Under the pieces are notes generated by a model, which had not been told where the DNA came from, searched no databases, and saw nothing but the letters and a program-made list of their open reading frames with translations. Made by a program: the position numbers and the translations under genes. 40,784 nt of DNA from Syntrophorhabdaceae bacterium PtaU1.Bin034 (GTDB taxonomy: Bacteria; Desulfobacterota_G; Syntrophorhabdia; Syntrophorhabdales; WCHB1-27): NCBI GenBank assembly GCA_002067405.1, contig MVRP01000020.1, positions 1 through 40,784 of the forward strand. The letters are read 5' to 3'. Positions 1 to 8,218 of this stretch are shown here, in pieces. Numbering within the stretch: the first letter of the stretch is position 1; each line of letters opens with the position of its first letter.

Positions 1-184
1 AAATGCATAAACAAACAAGAAGGACTGAAACTAATCTTCATGACTTCGTTTTTTTTCATCTCCAGATCTAAGTTTTCCCCAAAAACCCATACTGACAAGA
101 GGGCATTGTGTCATCACAATTTGACCCTCGCTCTCAAGTCTGTTGTATAGCCTGGAAGAAGCACCTCTTGGCCAAATGAGAGTT

Positions 185-790
185 TCATCGAATCCTTAGA
201 TCTCCTACCCGACAATTTTGTTTGACTTCCTCGACTCCCCCCCACCTTTGAAAGAGTCTGTGCTCAATATCCAAAAGATCCATTATCTTGCCCACGATGT
301 GATCCACAAGATCTTCTATTGTCCGTGGAAAATGATAGAAAGCAGGAACAGGGGGTAAGATAATAGCTCCTAAGTCGGCAACCTTGCTCATTAACTCGAG
401 ATGACCCTTATGTAAAGGAGTCTCTCTCACGCTAAGGATGAGCCGCCGCCTTTCCTTCAGGACGACATCTGCTGCTCTTGTAACAAGGTTCTCGTTATAA
501 GAATTCGCGATGCCGGATAATGTTTTGATGGTACAGGGTACAATAACCATTCCATCCGTTTTGAAAGAACCGCTGGATATGGATGCGGCCAAATCCATTG
601 GATCGTAGAGTTGAGAGGCGAGGTTTTCAACGTTCTTTACGCCAAAATCCGTTTCAATTGTGATATTCCGCTTTGCCGCTTGGGAAATGATCACGTGTGA
701 TTCAATTTCCAGATCTCTCATGGCTTCGAGTAATCTTATTCCGTATATAACCCCTGTTGCGCCTGTAATACCGACAATGACCTTTTTCAT
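185..790 (-). CDS. ubiX: UbiX-family flavin prenyltransferase
   Basis: UbiX/Pad1-family enzyme, 201 aa, the usual length. The family prenylates reduced FMN with dimethylallyl (pyro)phosphate to make prenyl-FMN, the cofactor of UbiD decarboxylases, and does not itself decarboxylate. Visible: N-terminal nucleotide-binding GITGATG (residues 7-13), the central SSGSFKTDGMVIVPCT segment, and the family block LKERRRLILSVRETPL (about 112-127), which contains the phosphate-binding arginines. The start has a GGAGG ribosome binding site (GATGGAGGAACA then ATG). It is the last gene of a minus-strand catabolic block that also encodes two UbiD-family proteins (12923-14368 and 8219-9637), so it most likely supplies their cofactor. 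The family assignment is firm; the link to those particular UbiDs is inferred from position. Confidence 0.93.
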   Translation of the reverse strand: MKKVIVGITGATGVIYGIRLLEAMRDLEIESHVIISQAAKRNITIETDFGVKNVENLASQLYDPMDLAASISSGSFKTDGMVIVPCTIKTLSGIANSYNENLVTRAADVVLKERRRLILSVRETPLHKGHLELMSKVADLGAIILPPVPAFYHFPRTIEDLVDHIVGKIMDLLDIEHRLFQRWGGVEEVKQNCRVGDLRIR

Positions 791-932
791 TGTTCCTCCA
801 TCTTAATGCATCTCTTGATTGACAATGCTTTGATCGGGCCTGATAAGCGTTCTTACCATGACAAAATGTTTCAATCGGGGTTTCAAGAATTCATCCCTTT
901 GGCTACGACCGGGAAACCACCTTTTTTTCGGC

Positions 933-2057
933 TCAATGAAGACCGCTTTTTTTCAACATGCAACGTAACCTGCTACCGCTTAGGACATTCTCAAAACACT
1001 TGTTGCAGGATATGCATGTCGGTCTACGAGGTTGACCATCCCTCCAGGAGGTCACAAGGTTCGGTTCCTTTATCAAGGGCCGGCATAATGACACAAAGTC
1101 GGCTTCCTTGCTTTCCACGACTTTCTCCATTAGGTCTAAGCTTCTTAGACCACCTACCATCATGACCGGCACAGTCGTTCGCTCTTTCACCTGCCTAGCC
1201 CAATCACGAAAATAGGCCTCACGTTCTCGCTTCACGATTTTGTCTCGAAACTCGGTTTGCGCCCATTTTGTGCCCCTCAAACCCTGACTTACCTCAATGC
1301 TATCGTACCCGAGCTCAGCCAGTTGTACGGCGCTATCCAGACCCTCCTTAAATTCGAGACCACCAGGAAAGCCATCCGCAACTCCAAGCTTTATCATCAC
1401 GGGATAGTCCGGACCTACCTTCTCCCTAACCGCCTTGTAAATCTCCCGGTGTATCTTCAGTCGGTTGTTTAATTCCCCGCCCCATTCATCGTTCCGGGAA
1501 TTGCTCCGGGGCGAAAGAAACTCAGCCATAAGATAGGCATGAGCACCGTGGATCTGCACTGCGTCGCAGCCTGCTTCCTGTACCCTGGCAGCGGCCTCAC
1601 CGAAGCCTTTCACGGTAGTCCATATTTCCTCAACTGTCATCTCTCGGCAACTTCCTTCGAAATAAGGGTCCTCTCCTTCTTCGATCGCTGAAGGACCCGG
1701 AGTCTTTATTCCCAAAGGTTTGAGCCGCCGGAAAGCTTCTCTGCCAGGATGATAGAGTTGCACGGCTAATTTGGAACCATGTTCGTGAACAGCAACTGCA
1801 AGGCGCTTGAGGCCCGGAATAAACTCATCATTTGTAAGCAAATTTTGTGTTGGTGCTATCTTTGCCACCAAATCGGTGACGTGAAAGATCCCGCTGATGA
1901 TCAAACCAACGCCGCCCCTGGCCAGGGTTCTGTAAAGGTTAATCTGCCAATCTGACACACGACTGTCTTCTGCCCCGGCATCATAGGTGGCTGACCGGAC
2001 AAAACGGTTGTTAACCTCCAAGGCCCCAATCTTAGTGGGAGTAAAAAGAATCTTCAT
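933..2057 (-). CDS. Old Yellow Enzyme-type NADH:flavin oxidoreductase (2,4-dienoyl-CoA reductase-like, TIM-barrel only)
   Basis: A 374-aa FMN TIM-barrel protein of the OYE family. Visible: N-terminal LFTPTKIGALEVNNRFVRSAT, the substrate/flavin His pair region GCDAVQIHGAHAYLMAEFLSPRSNSRNDEWGG (split by convention; HGAHAYL is the core), a phosphate-binding VGGLRS near residue 310, and a C-terminal Cys cluster (C-x2-C-x2-C-x11-C within residues 346-368). In 2,4-dienoyl-CoA reductase-like members a similar Cys set binds a 4Fe-4S cluster. The second, FAD/NAD-binding half of those long enzymes is missing, so electrons must come from a partner. GGAGG precedes the ATG. A role in reducing a conjugated double bond of a CoA-ester or enoate in this pathway is inference. 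Confidence 0.88.
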   Translation of the reverse strand: MKILFTPTKIGALEVNNRFVRSATYDAGAEDSRVSDWQINLYRTLARGGVGLIISGIFHVTDLVAKIAPTQNLLTNDEFIPGLKRLAVAVHEHGSKLAVQLYHPGREAFRRLKPLGIKTPGPSAIEEGEDPYFEGSCREMTVEEIWTTVKGFGEAAARVQEAGCDAVQIHGAHAYLMAEFLSPRSNSRNDEWGGELNNRLKIHREIYKAVREKVGPDYPVMIKLGVADGFPGGLEFKEGLDSAVQLAELGYDSIEVSQGLRGTKWAQTEFRDKIVKREREAYFRDWARQVKERTTVPVMMVGGLRSLDLMEKVVESKEADFVSLCRPLIKEPNLVTSWRDGQPRRPTCISCNKCFENVLSGSRLRCMLKKSGLH

Positions 2058-2260
2058 AATTCCTCCAATATCGTTGATTCAGCCACAATCAAACCGTTTG
2101 TCATATTTATCATCATGATTTCATGACGGTCCATTTGCTTGTTTGTCGTCGCCTAACCGACAACCTCATTTCTACTGTCGTTTAACCGGCTACGAGCATG
2201 GACTTCTATCCCTTAATGATATTGCACACCTTGATGTCATCCACTATCCGCTTGCATGCT

Positions 2261-3646
2261 CTATTCGCTAATGAGTAAAGGGATAAGATTTCGGACATCT
2301 TCGACTTCCTCAAGACGACCTATTTGAGAGACTATTTTGTCTATGGCGGATCTTGAGAACCTTTTGTCTGAATATGCAACACAATCGAGAAATCGTTCCA
2401 TATGCTCCTCATCGACCAGTGGATTTTTCGGATTGCCCCGTGGTATATCGACGTCTTTGTGATAAACATCCCCCGCTTTTGTCGCCACATTCATGCGTAC
2501 CGAAAGATGAGTTGAAGTAGAATTGTCTCGCGCCCCAGGAACACCAAGGCTTGAATCGGCCGACACGTGAACGTTTCTGACAATCTCCAGCACCTTGTCA
2601 TCGGTAACTTGAAGCTCATCAAAATGAGGCAGTTTAGAGCTTCCTCTGAGCAGGGCATTTGCCACACAATACTGGATACTGAACTGAGCGTTTACCTTTG
2701 GATTATCCCCGAGTTCAAATTCGTGACCGGCAAGTTTATATGCATAAGGTGAGACTCTAACCTCAACGCTTTCCACATTCTCCGCGGTTAGTTCTTTCTC
2801 TTTCACCAAGTTAAGGATAGCGTCCGTGGCGGCAAGAGTGCAGCCACAACTGGGATATTTCTTGAATATAGTCTTGTTTGTCTCAAATCTCTGCCCGAGT
2901 TCCCTTATTACCGTTTGTGGTTGGTATCTACTCTTGCCATAGAGATGGATGTATCCGTACGTACCCTCAAGAAAGTTGTCCGGACCTGTAATCCCTCTCC
3001 TGGCGAGTTGTGCGCAGGTTAGGCCGGCTTGGGAAACAAAACCTTGAATTGCACGCACTGCTAATGACCCGTCGATGTTACTCTGAAAGCTTCCCCCGGC
3101 CCTGTTGAAGGCTAAGGCGAGAGCATGCAGCATTTCCTGCGAGTTTAGACGAAGTATTTTGCCTGCAATGGCCGTGGCAGCAAAAATGCTGCACACTCCT
3201 GTGGGGTCAAAACCATCATAATCCGATACGGAATTTATGCGTGCAGCAATCTCGGTCCCTAATACGATGGCAGCGAGGAAATCTTTCCCACTGCACCCAC
3301 CTACCAACTCTGCCGAAGCCAAGGCAACTGGTACCGCAGATGAACCTATGTGTATTCCCGGACTCATGGCATCACAGAAATCAAGAGCACGGGCCATAAA
3401 ACTATTTACCAGCACCGCGTTGTGAGCCGGCACTTTGTCACCATGAACCAGGATTGTAGCTTCCTTCTTCCCTGCCCATTCTCTGACTTGATTTATAAGA
3501 GCATCACAGCCCTCAGCACAGGCACCCGCAAGGGTTGTGCCTATTATGGTGAGTATGACCTTTCTTATGACATCAACCGATTCCCGAGGTAAATCACTGT
3601 ATTTTGAATCCGAAACATATTCAGCTAGTTTCTTTTCAGTCTTCAT
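2261..3646 (-). CDS. MmgE/PrpD family protein
   Basis: A full-length (461 aa) member of the MmgE/PrpD fold. The family includes 2-methylcitrate dehydratase, cis-aconitate decarboxylase and iminodisuccinate epimerase, all acting on small polycarboxylates. Visible: the HIGSSAVPVALA segment near residue 97, an all-helical N-terminal domain, and the family block FKKYPSCGCTLAATDAIL at about 265, the start of the lid domain. GAGGAAA lies just upstream of the ATG. It sits between the OYE-type reductase and the small unknown gene in the same transcription direction. Sequence alone does not separate dehydratase, decarboxylase and epimerase, so I give no symbol. Hydration/dehydration of an acid intermediate is the likeliest role. 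Confidence 0.85.
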   Translation of the reverse strand: MKTEKKLAEYVSDSKYSDLPRESVDVIRKVILTIIGTTLAGACAEGCDALINQVREWAGKKEATILVHGDKVPAHNAVLVNSFMARALDFCDAMSPGIHIGSSAVPVALASAELVGGCSGKDFLAAIVLGTEIAARINSVSDYDGFDPTGVCSIFAATAIAGKILRLNSQEMLHALALAFNRAGGSFQSNIDGSLAVRAIQGFVSQAGLTCAQLARRGITGPDNFLEGTYGYIHLYGKSRYQPQTVIRELGQRFETNKTIFKKYPSCGCTLAATDAILNLVKEKELTAENVESVEVRVSPYAYKLAGHEFELGDNPKVNAQFSIQYCVANALLRGSSKLPHFDELQVTDDKVLEIVRNVHVSADSSLGVPGARDNSTSTHLSVRMNVATKAGDVYHKDVDIPRGNPKNPLVDEEHMERFLDCVAYSDKRFSRSAIDKIVSQIGRLEEVEDVRNLIPLLISE

Positions 3647-3836
3647 AGTTTCCTCGATGAACGTTTTTGCTATTCAGGATTCAGGACCGTGTCTCTTCCC
3701 TCACAGGGCATACGGGGAGGTCCATTTGAGAAGATTATTCTCACCTCTTTTCTTTATATTCCAACTGCCCATGGCACATATTCGATCATCTGATTTCTAA
3801 AAGCGCAGTCCTCCAAGACCCGTTCGGTAATGTCGA

Positions 3837-4184
3837 TCAAAACGAGCCAAACAGATATCTTATTTCTTCCCAAAATTCCCTTACCGAATCTATCCAGCCC
3901 TGTTCCCAAGCACAGAATGCGTCATTAGGAATGTGGTTTGAATGCTCGTTTTGAACATATTCCATTGAGTCTTTATAATTGTGAATAATCTGGCTAAAAT
4001 AGCCTCCTAAGATGTTATCTTTTGTCGGATCATATATGATTGCTTTCTCCTTTCGCATCATTTCGTTTAATGAACGATATCGAGCCGCATACTGAACGTC
4101 TTTATATTCAGCGGTATTTGTCCATTCCATTCCGTCCCTTTTTCCAATTTCGTAAAAGTTTTTCTTCGATTTTCTTTTTTCCAT
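3837..4184 (-). CDS. small hypothetical protein
   Basis: Open frame that can be read from 4328 (163 aa), but the first ~48 codons look like leader: they are low-complexity and basic, and no ribosome binding site precedes that ATG. I prefer the internal ATG at 4184 (115 aa, beginning MEKRKSKKNFYEIG); an ATG at 4196 is the alternative. Both have only weak upstream purines. The product is soluble, rich in aromatic and charged residues, and ends in a Trp/Phe-rich helix (WEQGWIDSVREFWEEIRYLF). I do not recognise the family. It lies between mmgE/prpD and the amidohydrolase with the same orientation and gaps of about 165-190 bp, so it may be co-transcribed. It could be a non-conserved frame. Confidence 0.4.
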   Translation of the reverse strand: MEKRKSKKNFYEIGKRDGMEWTNTAEYKDVQYAARYRSLNEMMRKEKAIIYDPTKDNILGGYFSQIIHNYKDSMEYVQNEHSNHIPNDAFCAWEQGWIDSVREFWEEIRYLFGSF

Positions 4185-4349
4185 CTCGCAACCCATTCTC
4201 AGGCCGATCACCGTACTTTGTCTTGAATTCAGAATGATGCCCCGAAATGAACCACTTTGCTTCGGGCCTCTGGAACAGTTTTCTTTTAATGCATGCTTGC
4301 TCTTGCTATTTGTCGGCCGCCCTTTCATGTTGTCGCGTCTGATATGGCT

Positions 4350-5363
4350 TCACTGTCTCCCTCCAAAGAATCTTTTCACATTGCCGGACAAGAACCTCTC
4401 CTTGTCCTCGTCGGTGACGCTCAACTGATATATGTCGTCAATTATCTTTCTGACATAAGGCGGTTTATTCAACTCGTATGGAAAGTCAGTACCGAAACAA
4501 ATGTGATCAGCGCCGAGAGTGTTGAACGCGGAATCTATGACCGGCAGCCAACCGCCACAACCTGCGGAATCAAAGAGCATGCCCTCCGTCCGTTTCTCAA
4601 AATCAGCGAACAAACCCAACTTCTTCGCCTCGTCAACCGATCTGCCGTGGCCCCTATCTTCCTCCGGGATGGAGATCCCCGCAGGCTGGTGCCAAGCGAG
4701 CAGTCTCCCCTTCAGGGCCGGCAATCCTCCCCCAAAATGTGCCATAACAACCTTCAGACGGGGGAAGCGAGGAAGAACGCCATACATTATCTCGACAAAT
4801 GATTTCACGATCTCATATTCCCGGGACATCGTCGTGTACAGGTCATAGCGTTCCCCGCCCCATAGGTTAATCCTTATCGTCGGATGGACATATACTGGCA
4901 TATCGTAACGAACGGCTGATTGATAAAGATGATCCATAACGTGTGAGTCTGCAGTTATCTCGCCGTACGAAGAGGCAACAGCAAGCCCCCATAAGCCGAG
5001 TTCTTCAACGCCTCTTTCAATCTCATTCACATTAGCCTTCTCGTCGTCTCGAGGATAGATATGGATCATTCCTCTAAACCGGTCCGGGTGTTCCTTGACC
5101 ACTTTCCCGTATCCACTATTGCAGGCTTGACAGAATTTGTACCCGTTTGGCGTAAATGATCCTGTACTCAAAATTGCAGTATCGATCCCTGACGCGTCCA
5201 TAAATTCCAGATGCTTGTCGGCATTTGCCATAATTTCATATGCTTTTCGGTATCGCTTCAGGCCGGTTGCAAAATCATGTTCATCGGTCTTACCTACAAA
5301 CTGCAGAGCCTCGGACGGTATATAATGGTGTTGCATGTCAATGACAGGTTTTCCATGGGCCAT
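4350..5363 (-). CDS. amidohydrolase-2 family protein (ACMSD/resorcylate-decarboxylase-like)
   Basis: A 337-aa TIM-barrel metallohydrolase of the amidohydrolase_2 group, which contains ACM-semialdehyde decarboxylase, gamma-resorcylate decarboxylase and 4-oxalomesaconate hydratase. Visible: strand-1 metal site IDMQHHYIP (residues 8-16), YVHPTI with the mid-barrel His near 160, MAHFGGGLPAL near 212, and the terminal Asp in FGTDFPYE near 295. Oddity: the usual first motif is D-x-H-x-H; here the first His is replaced by Gln (D-M-Q-H-H). Resorcylate-type decarboxylases also vary at this place (Glu), so a non-hydrolytic decarboxylase or hydratase activity is plausible. AAGGAGG precedes the ATG. It is immediately downstream of the TRAP genes (10 bp gap). 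Confidence 0.85.
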   Translation of the reverse strand: MAHGKPVIDMQHHYIPSEALQFVGKTDEHDFATGLKRYRKAYEIMANADKHLEFMDASGIDTAILSTGSFTPNGYKFCQACNSGYGKVVKEHPDRFRGMIHIYPRDDEKANVNEIERGVEELGLWGLAVASSYGEITADSHVMDHLYQSAVRYDMPVYVHPTIRINLWGGERYDLYTTMSREYEIVKSFVEIMYGVLPRFPRLKVVMAHFGGGLPALKGRLLAWHQPAGISIPEEDRGHGRSVDEAKKLGLFADFEKRTEGMLFDSAGCGGWLPVIDSAFNTLGADHICFGTDFPYELNKPPYVRKIIDDIYQLSVTDEDKERFLSGNVKRFFGGRQ

Positions 5364-5373
5364 TTAGACCTCC

Positions 5374-6681
5374 TTAATCTTTGTACAGGATCGATGGTAA
5401 ATAGGTGGCGATCTGCGGAAATATGAACAGCAGAATCCCAACCGCAACAAGGGCCGCGAGGTATGGATAGACCCCCTTGTAAATGATGCTGAATGGGACC
5501 TTGGTGAGATTCTTGACAATAAACACGCATATTGCCACCGGCGGAAGGACTACACCAATACCCACGGTCAAGCCAACCATGATGCCAAACCATAGCGGAC
5601 TATATCCAAGCTTGATGGCGGCCGGGAAAAAGATCGGCGTTGCGAGAAACATGAATGCAAGGTCATCAATCACCGATCCTCCTACAAGGTACACAAACAT
5701 GATGAATGCCATCACCAGCCACGGTGGTAGATGAAACCCGATAATCCAGTCCGACGTAACCGCCGGAATCTGTGTCAATGTAAGAAAATGCCCGAAAATG
5801 GTTGAACCCACAATCAGCATCATGATCATCGCCGTCGGCCTCATCGATTCTGATACCGCATCCTTAAACTGTTTGATACTGAACCGTCTTTTTGCGAACG
5901 CCAGCATAAGAACAGCAAATGTTCCCAAACTTCCCGCCTCAGTAGGGGTAAAAAAGCCTTTCATGAGTCCGCCAACCATGACCAGGAAAATGACCAGGGG
6001 CCAAACAACCTCGGGTAACGACATCACTCTGGCCTTCCAGCCGAATTTTTCGCTCCTCGGCCCAATGGCGGGATTCAACTTGCACCATGCATATGTCGTT
6101 GCTATGAAGAAGGCAGCAAGAAGAAGTCCTGGCAACATGCCTGCCAAAAACAACTGGCCGATTGATTGTTCTGTAATGATTCCCAATAGAATTAGAGCTG
6201 AACTCGGGGGTATGAGAAATCCCAGAGTGCCTACGGTTGCGACGATACCCGTCGATAGCCTCTGGTCATAACCCCGTCGCTCCATTTCAGGAACGGCAAC
6301 ACTGGCAAAGGTTGCGGTCGTTGCAGGTGAGGACCCACAGATGGCCTTAAAAACAGTTGCTCCTGCGACGGTTGCCATTGCGAGGCCTCCGGGCAGGTGT
6401 CCGATGAACTTATTCGCACCGTCGTAAAGCTTATTTGCAATGCCTGATTGGAACGCAATCTGTCCCATAAACATGAAGAGAGGGACGACTGTCAAGTTGT
6501 AAGAAGAAAAGATCTCGAAAAAGTCCTTGCCCACCATGTTTATGGCTGCAGGGAAGGATACAAAGTAACACATACCTATGGCTCCAACCACAGCCATTGC
6601 GAAACCTATCTCGATGCCCGAAACGAACACGGTTAACAGCGCGAATATTCCCATCAGCCCAACGCTTACATCACTTATCAT
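5374..6681 (-). CDS. dctM: TRAP transporter large permease (DctM)
   Basis: Integral-membrane transport subunit of a tripartite ATP-independent periplasmic transporter, which imports organic acids with a Na+ or H+ gradient. At 435 aa it is typical for a stand-alone DctM. Visible: many hydrophobic helices across the whole length, FKAICGSSPATTATFASVAVPEM near 110 and GFLIPPSSALILLGIITEQS near 155, the two family signature loops. The frame opens with TTG at 6693, but the ATG at 6681 is better: it has GGAGGAG 5 nt upstream and gives an 11-bp overlap with the end of dctQ, implying translational coupling. It forms a complete dctPQM set with the next two entries. Confidence 0.95.
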   Translation of the reverse strand: MISDVSVGLMGIFALLTVFVSGIEIGFAMAVVGAIGMCYFVSFPAAINMVGKDFFEIFSSYNLTVVPLFMFMGQIAFQSGIANKLYDGANKFIGHLPGGLAMATVAGATVFKAICGSSPATTATFASVAVPEMERRGYDQRLSTGIVATVGTLGFLIPPSSALILLGIITEQSIGQLFLAGMLPGLLLAAFFIATTYAWCKLNPAIGPRSEKFGWKARVMSLPEVVWPLVIFLVMVGGLMKGFFTPTEAGSLGTFAVLMLAFAKRRFSIKQFKDAVSESMRPTAMIMMLIVGSTIFGHFLTLTQIPAVTSDWIIGFHLPPWLVMAFIMFVYLVGGSVIDDLAFMFLATPIFFPAAIKLGYSPLWFGIMVGLTVGIGVVLPPVAICVFIVKNLTKVPFSIIYKGVYPYLAALVAVGILLFIFPQIATYLPSILYKD

Positions 6682-7156
6682 ACGCTCCTCCAAATATCCC
6701 CAATAGGTCGCATAGCAGAACGAAACACATCATGAAACTGCTGAGAGCTGCGCTCCATGCAAATGGGTACATAGGGATTTGTAGAGTGGGGGAACCCTCA
6801 CCTGTTCGATAGAAGTCCATACCCACTTCGACAAGGCTATATGTTGCCACCGTGAAGAGCCCCATGCCTACGACCCGGGTAAATATGTCGGCAACGTTTC
6901 GGAACTGTATACGAATCTTTACGATGATAAATTCCATAAACACGTGCCCTTTGGTCCATGTGGCCCAAGGAAGGCTAAATCCGACCGCAATAACGCTTAA
7001 ATAACCAATCAGTTCGTAGGCTCCAGTGATAGGCCTGCCAAGTGTCCGCAATATGACGTCGAAAACCGTTAGCAGCATCATGATGACAAGCGTGGCGCAG
7101 GAAACAGCGAAAAGAAGTTTACAGATCCGTAAGACAGTTACATTCAACCACCTCAT
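6671..7156 (-). CDS. dctQ: TRAP transporter small permease (DctQ)
   Basis: Small membrane subunit, four predicted membrane segments, 161 aa. It pairs with DctM to form the permease. Visible: first helix LLFAVSCATLVIMMLLTVFD, the family pattern DVILRTLGRPITGAYELIGYL following it, WATWTKGHVFMEFI in the middle, and the last helix near WSAALSSFMMCFVLLCDLLG. The frame is open from 7210, but the ATG at 7156 is preceded by a G-run (TAGGGGGGGATC) and begins 10 bp after the dctP stop, so I use it. Its stop overlaps the dctM start. Confidence 0.93.
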   Translation of the reverse strand: MRWLNVTVLRICKLLFAVSCATLVIMMLLTVFDVILRTLGRPITGAYELIGYLSVIAVGFSLPWATWTKGHVFMEFIIVKIRIQFRNVADIFTRVVGMGLFTVATYSLVEVGMDFYRTGEGSPTLQIPMYPFAWSAALSSFMMCFVLLCDLLGIFGGAYDK

Positions 7157-7166
7157 GATCCCCCCC

Positions 7167-8183
7167 CTAATTCTTCGCAAGAAAATCTTGGCAAAATTTG
7201 AGCATCTCATCGCCCGGCAAACCTTTTCTTTTTGTGTCTGCTATGTAGTTTTCGAAAACAGGGGCTACCCTCTTTGCCCAGCGGGCATCCTCTTCCTTTG
7301 AGAGTCGTATTATCTCGTTGCCCCGCTTGATCGCAAAATCCCTTCCGGCTTTATCGTACGCATCCCAGACTGCTCCTGTCTTTGGAATCCATTCCTCGTT
7401 CACAGCCTCTATGATCCGTTGAATCTCAGAAGGAAGGGTTGCCCAGGTTTTTTTGTTCATTGCGACGAAAAAAGCAGCGCTATATGCAGAGCCAAAATTC
7501 TCCGTTGTGTACCTTACCACCTCTCCCCATCTGAAACCTGAAAGGGAGGCCATAGTTCCCGTAGAACCATCAACCACGTTTTTGGCAAGGGCATCATAAA
7601 TCTCACCCATCGTCATAGCAACAGGCGTGCCCCCAAGTGCCGCCACTATCTTTGCGGCCAAGCCAGTCGACCGGAACTTCTGTCCTTTTAGGTCTTCGAG
7701 TTTCCTTACGGGCTTTTTTGAATGAAATATGCCCGGGCCGTGTGCTTGAAAATACATAATCTTCACGTCGCTCAATTCTTTCGGCTGAAACTTCTTGTAA
7801 GCGGCGTTCGCGAGGTTCGTCGCAATAGTCGCATTCTTGAACCCAAGTGGGAGGTCAATCGCTTCCATGAGCGGAAACCTTCCGCGGGTATAAGTGAGGG
7901 CAGAGGAACCTATGTCTGATAGTCCCTTAACCACCCCGTCGTAACATTTGTCGGCAGACGTCAAAGTCCCGGCCGGATATATAGTTACCACGACCTTACC
8001 ATTCGTCCGCTTCTCTACCTCCTTCGCCCATTCGCCGATGAGCACTCCTACCGGATGAGTTGCAGGCCAGAAATGAGAATATGTTAGTTTGATAATCTTT
8101 GACTGCGCCAGAGACGGGGAAACAGAAAAACAGAAAACCAGCAGCAAACCTCCAATTAAAGAAAGAAACCGAATGCTTCTCAT
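7167..8183 (-). CDS. dctP: TRAP transporter periplasmic substrate-binding protein (DctP)
   Basis: Extracytoplasmic solute receptor of the DctP type, 338 aa from the ATG at 8183, which is preceded by GGAGGGG; the frame upstream to 8249 is not needed. Signal peptide: residues 1-26 (MRSIRFLSLIGGLLLVFCF then SPSLAQ), probable cleavage after SLA. The mature chain starts KIIKLTYSHFWPATHPVG, typical of the family. DLKGQKFRSTG (about 150-160) contains the Arg that in DctP proteins bridges the ligand carboxylate. The ligand cannot be named, but this Arg and the CoA ligase and decarboxylases next door suggest a carboxylic acid. The gene begins 35 bp after the upstream UbiD gene ends. Confidence 0.95.
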   Translation of the reverse strand: MRSIRFLSLIGGLLLVFCFSVSPSLAQSKIIKLTYSHFWPATHPVGVLIGEWAKEVEKRTNGKVVVTIYPAGTLTSADKCYDGVVKGLSDIGSSALTYTRGRFPLMEAIDLPLGFKNATIATNLANAAYKKFQPKELSDVKIMYFQAHGPGIFHSKKPVRKLEDLKGQKFRSTGLAAKIVAALGGTPVAMTMGEIYDALAKNVVDGSTGTMASLSGFRWGEVVRYTTENFGSAYSAAFFVAMNKKTWATLPSEIQRIIEAVNEEWIPKTGAVWDAYDKAGRDFAIKRGNEIIRLSKEEDARWAKRVAPVFENYIADTKRKGLPGDEMLKFCQDFLAKN

Positions 8184-8218
8184 AATTTTCACCCCTCCTA
8201 ATTGATATTTGCTTCTAA

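Noticed and set aside
31..184. Open minus-strand frame of about 50 codons downstream of ubiX (ETLIWPRGASSRLYNRLESE...)
   Set aside because: No start codon with a ribosome binding site outside ubiX and no recognisable family; it may be chance or a fragment.
2142..2193. Integron-like core sites (GTTAGGC and GTTAAAC on the minus strand)
   Set aside because: Both are in the same orientation, only ~35 bp apart and without the paired inverse site; no integron integrase or cassette array is present.
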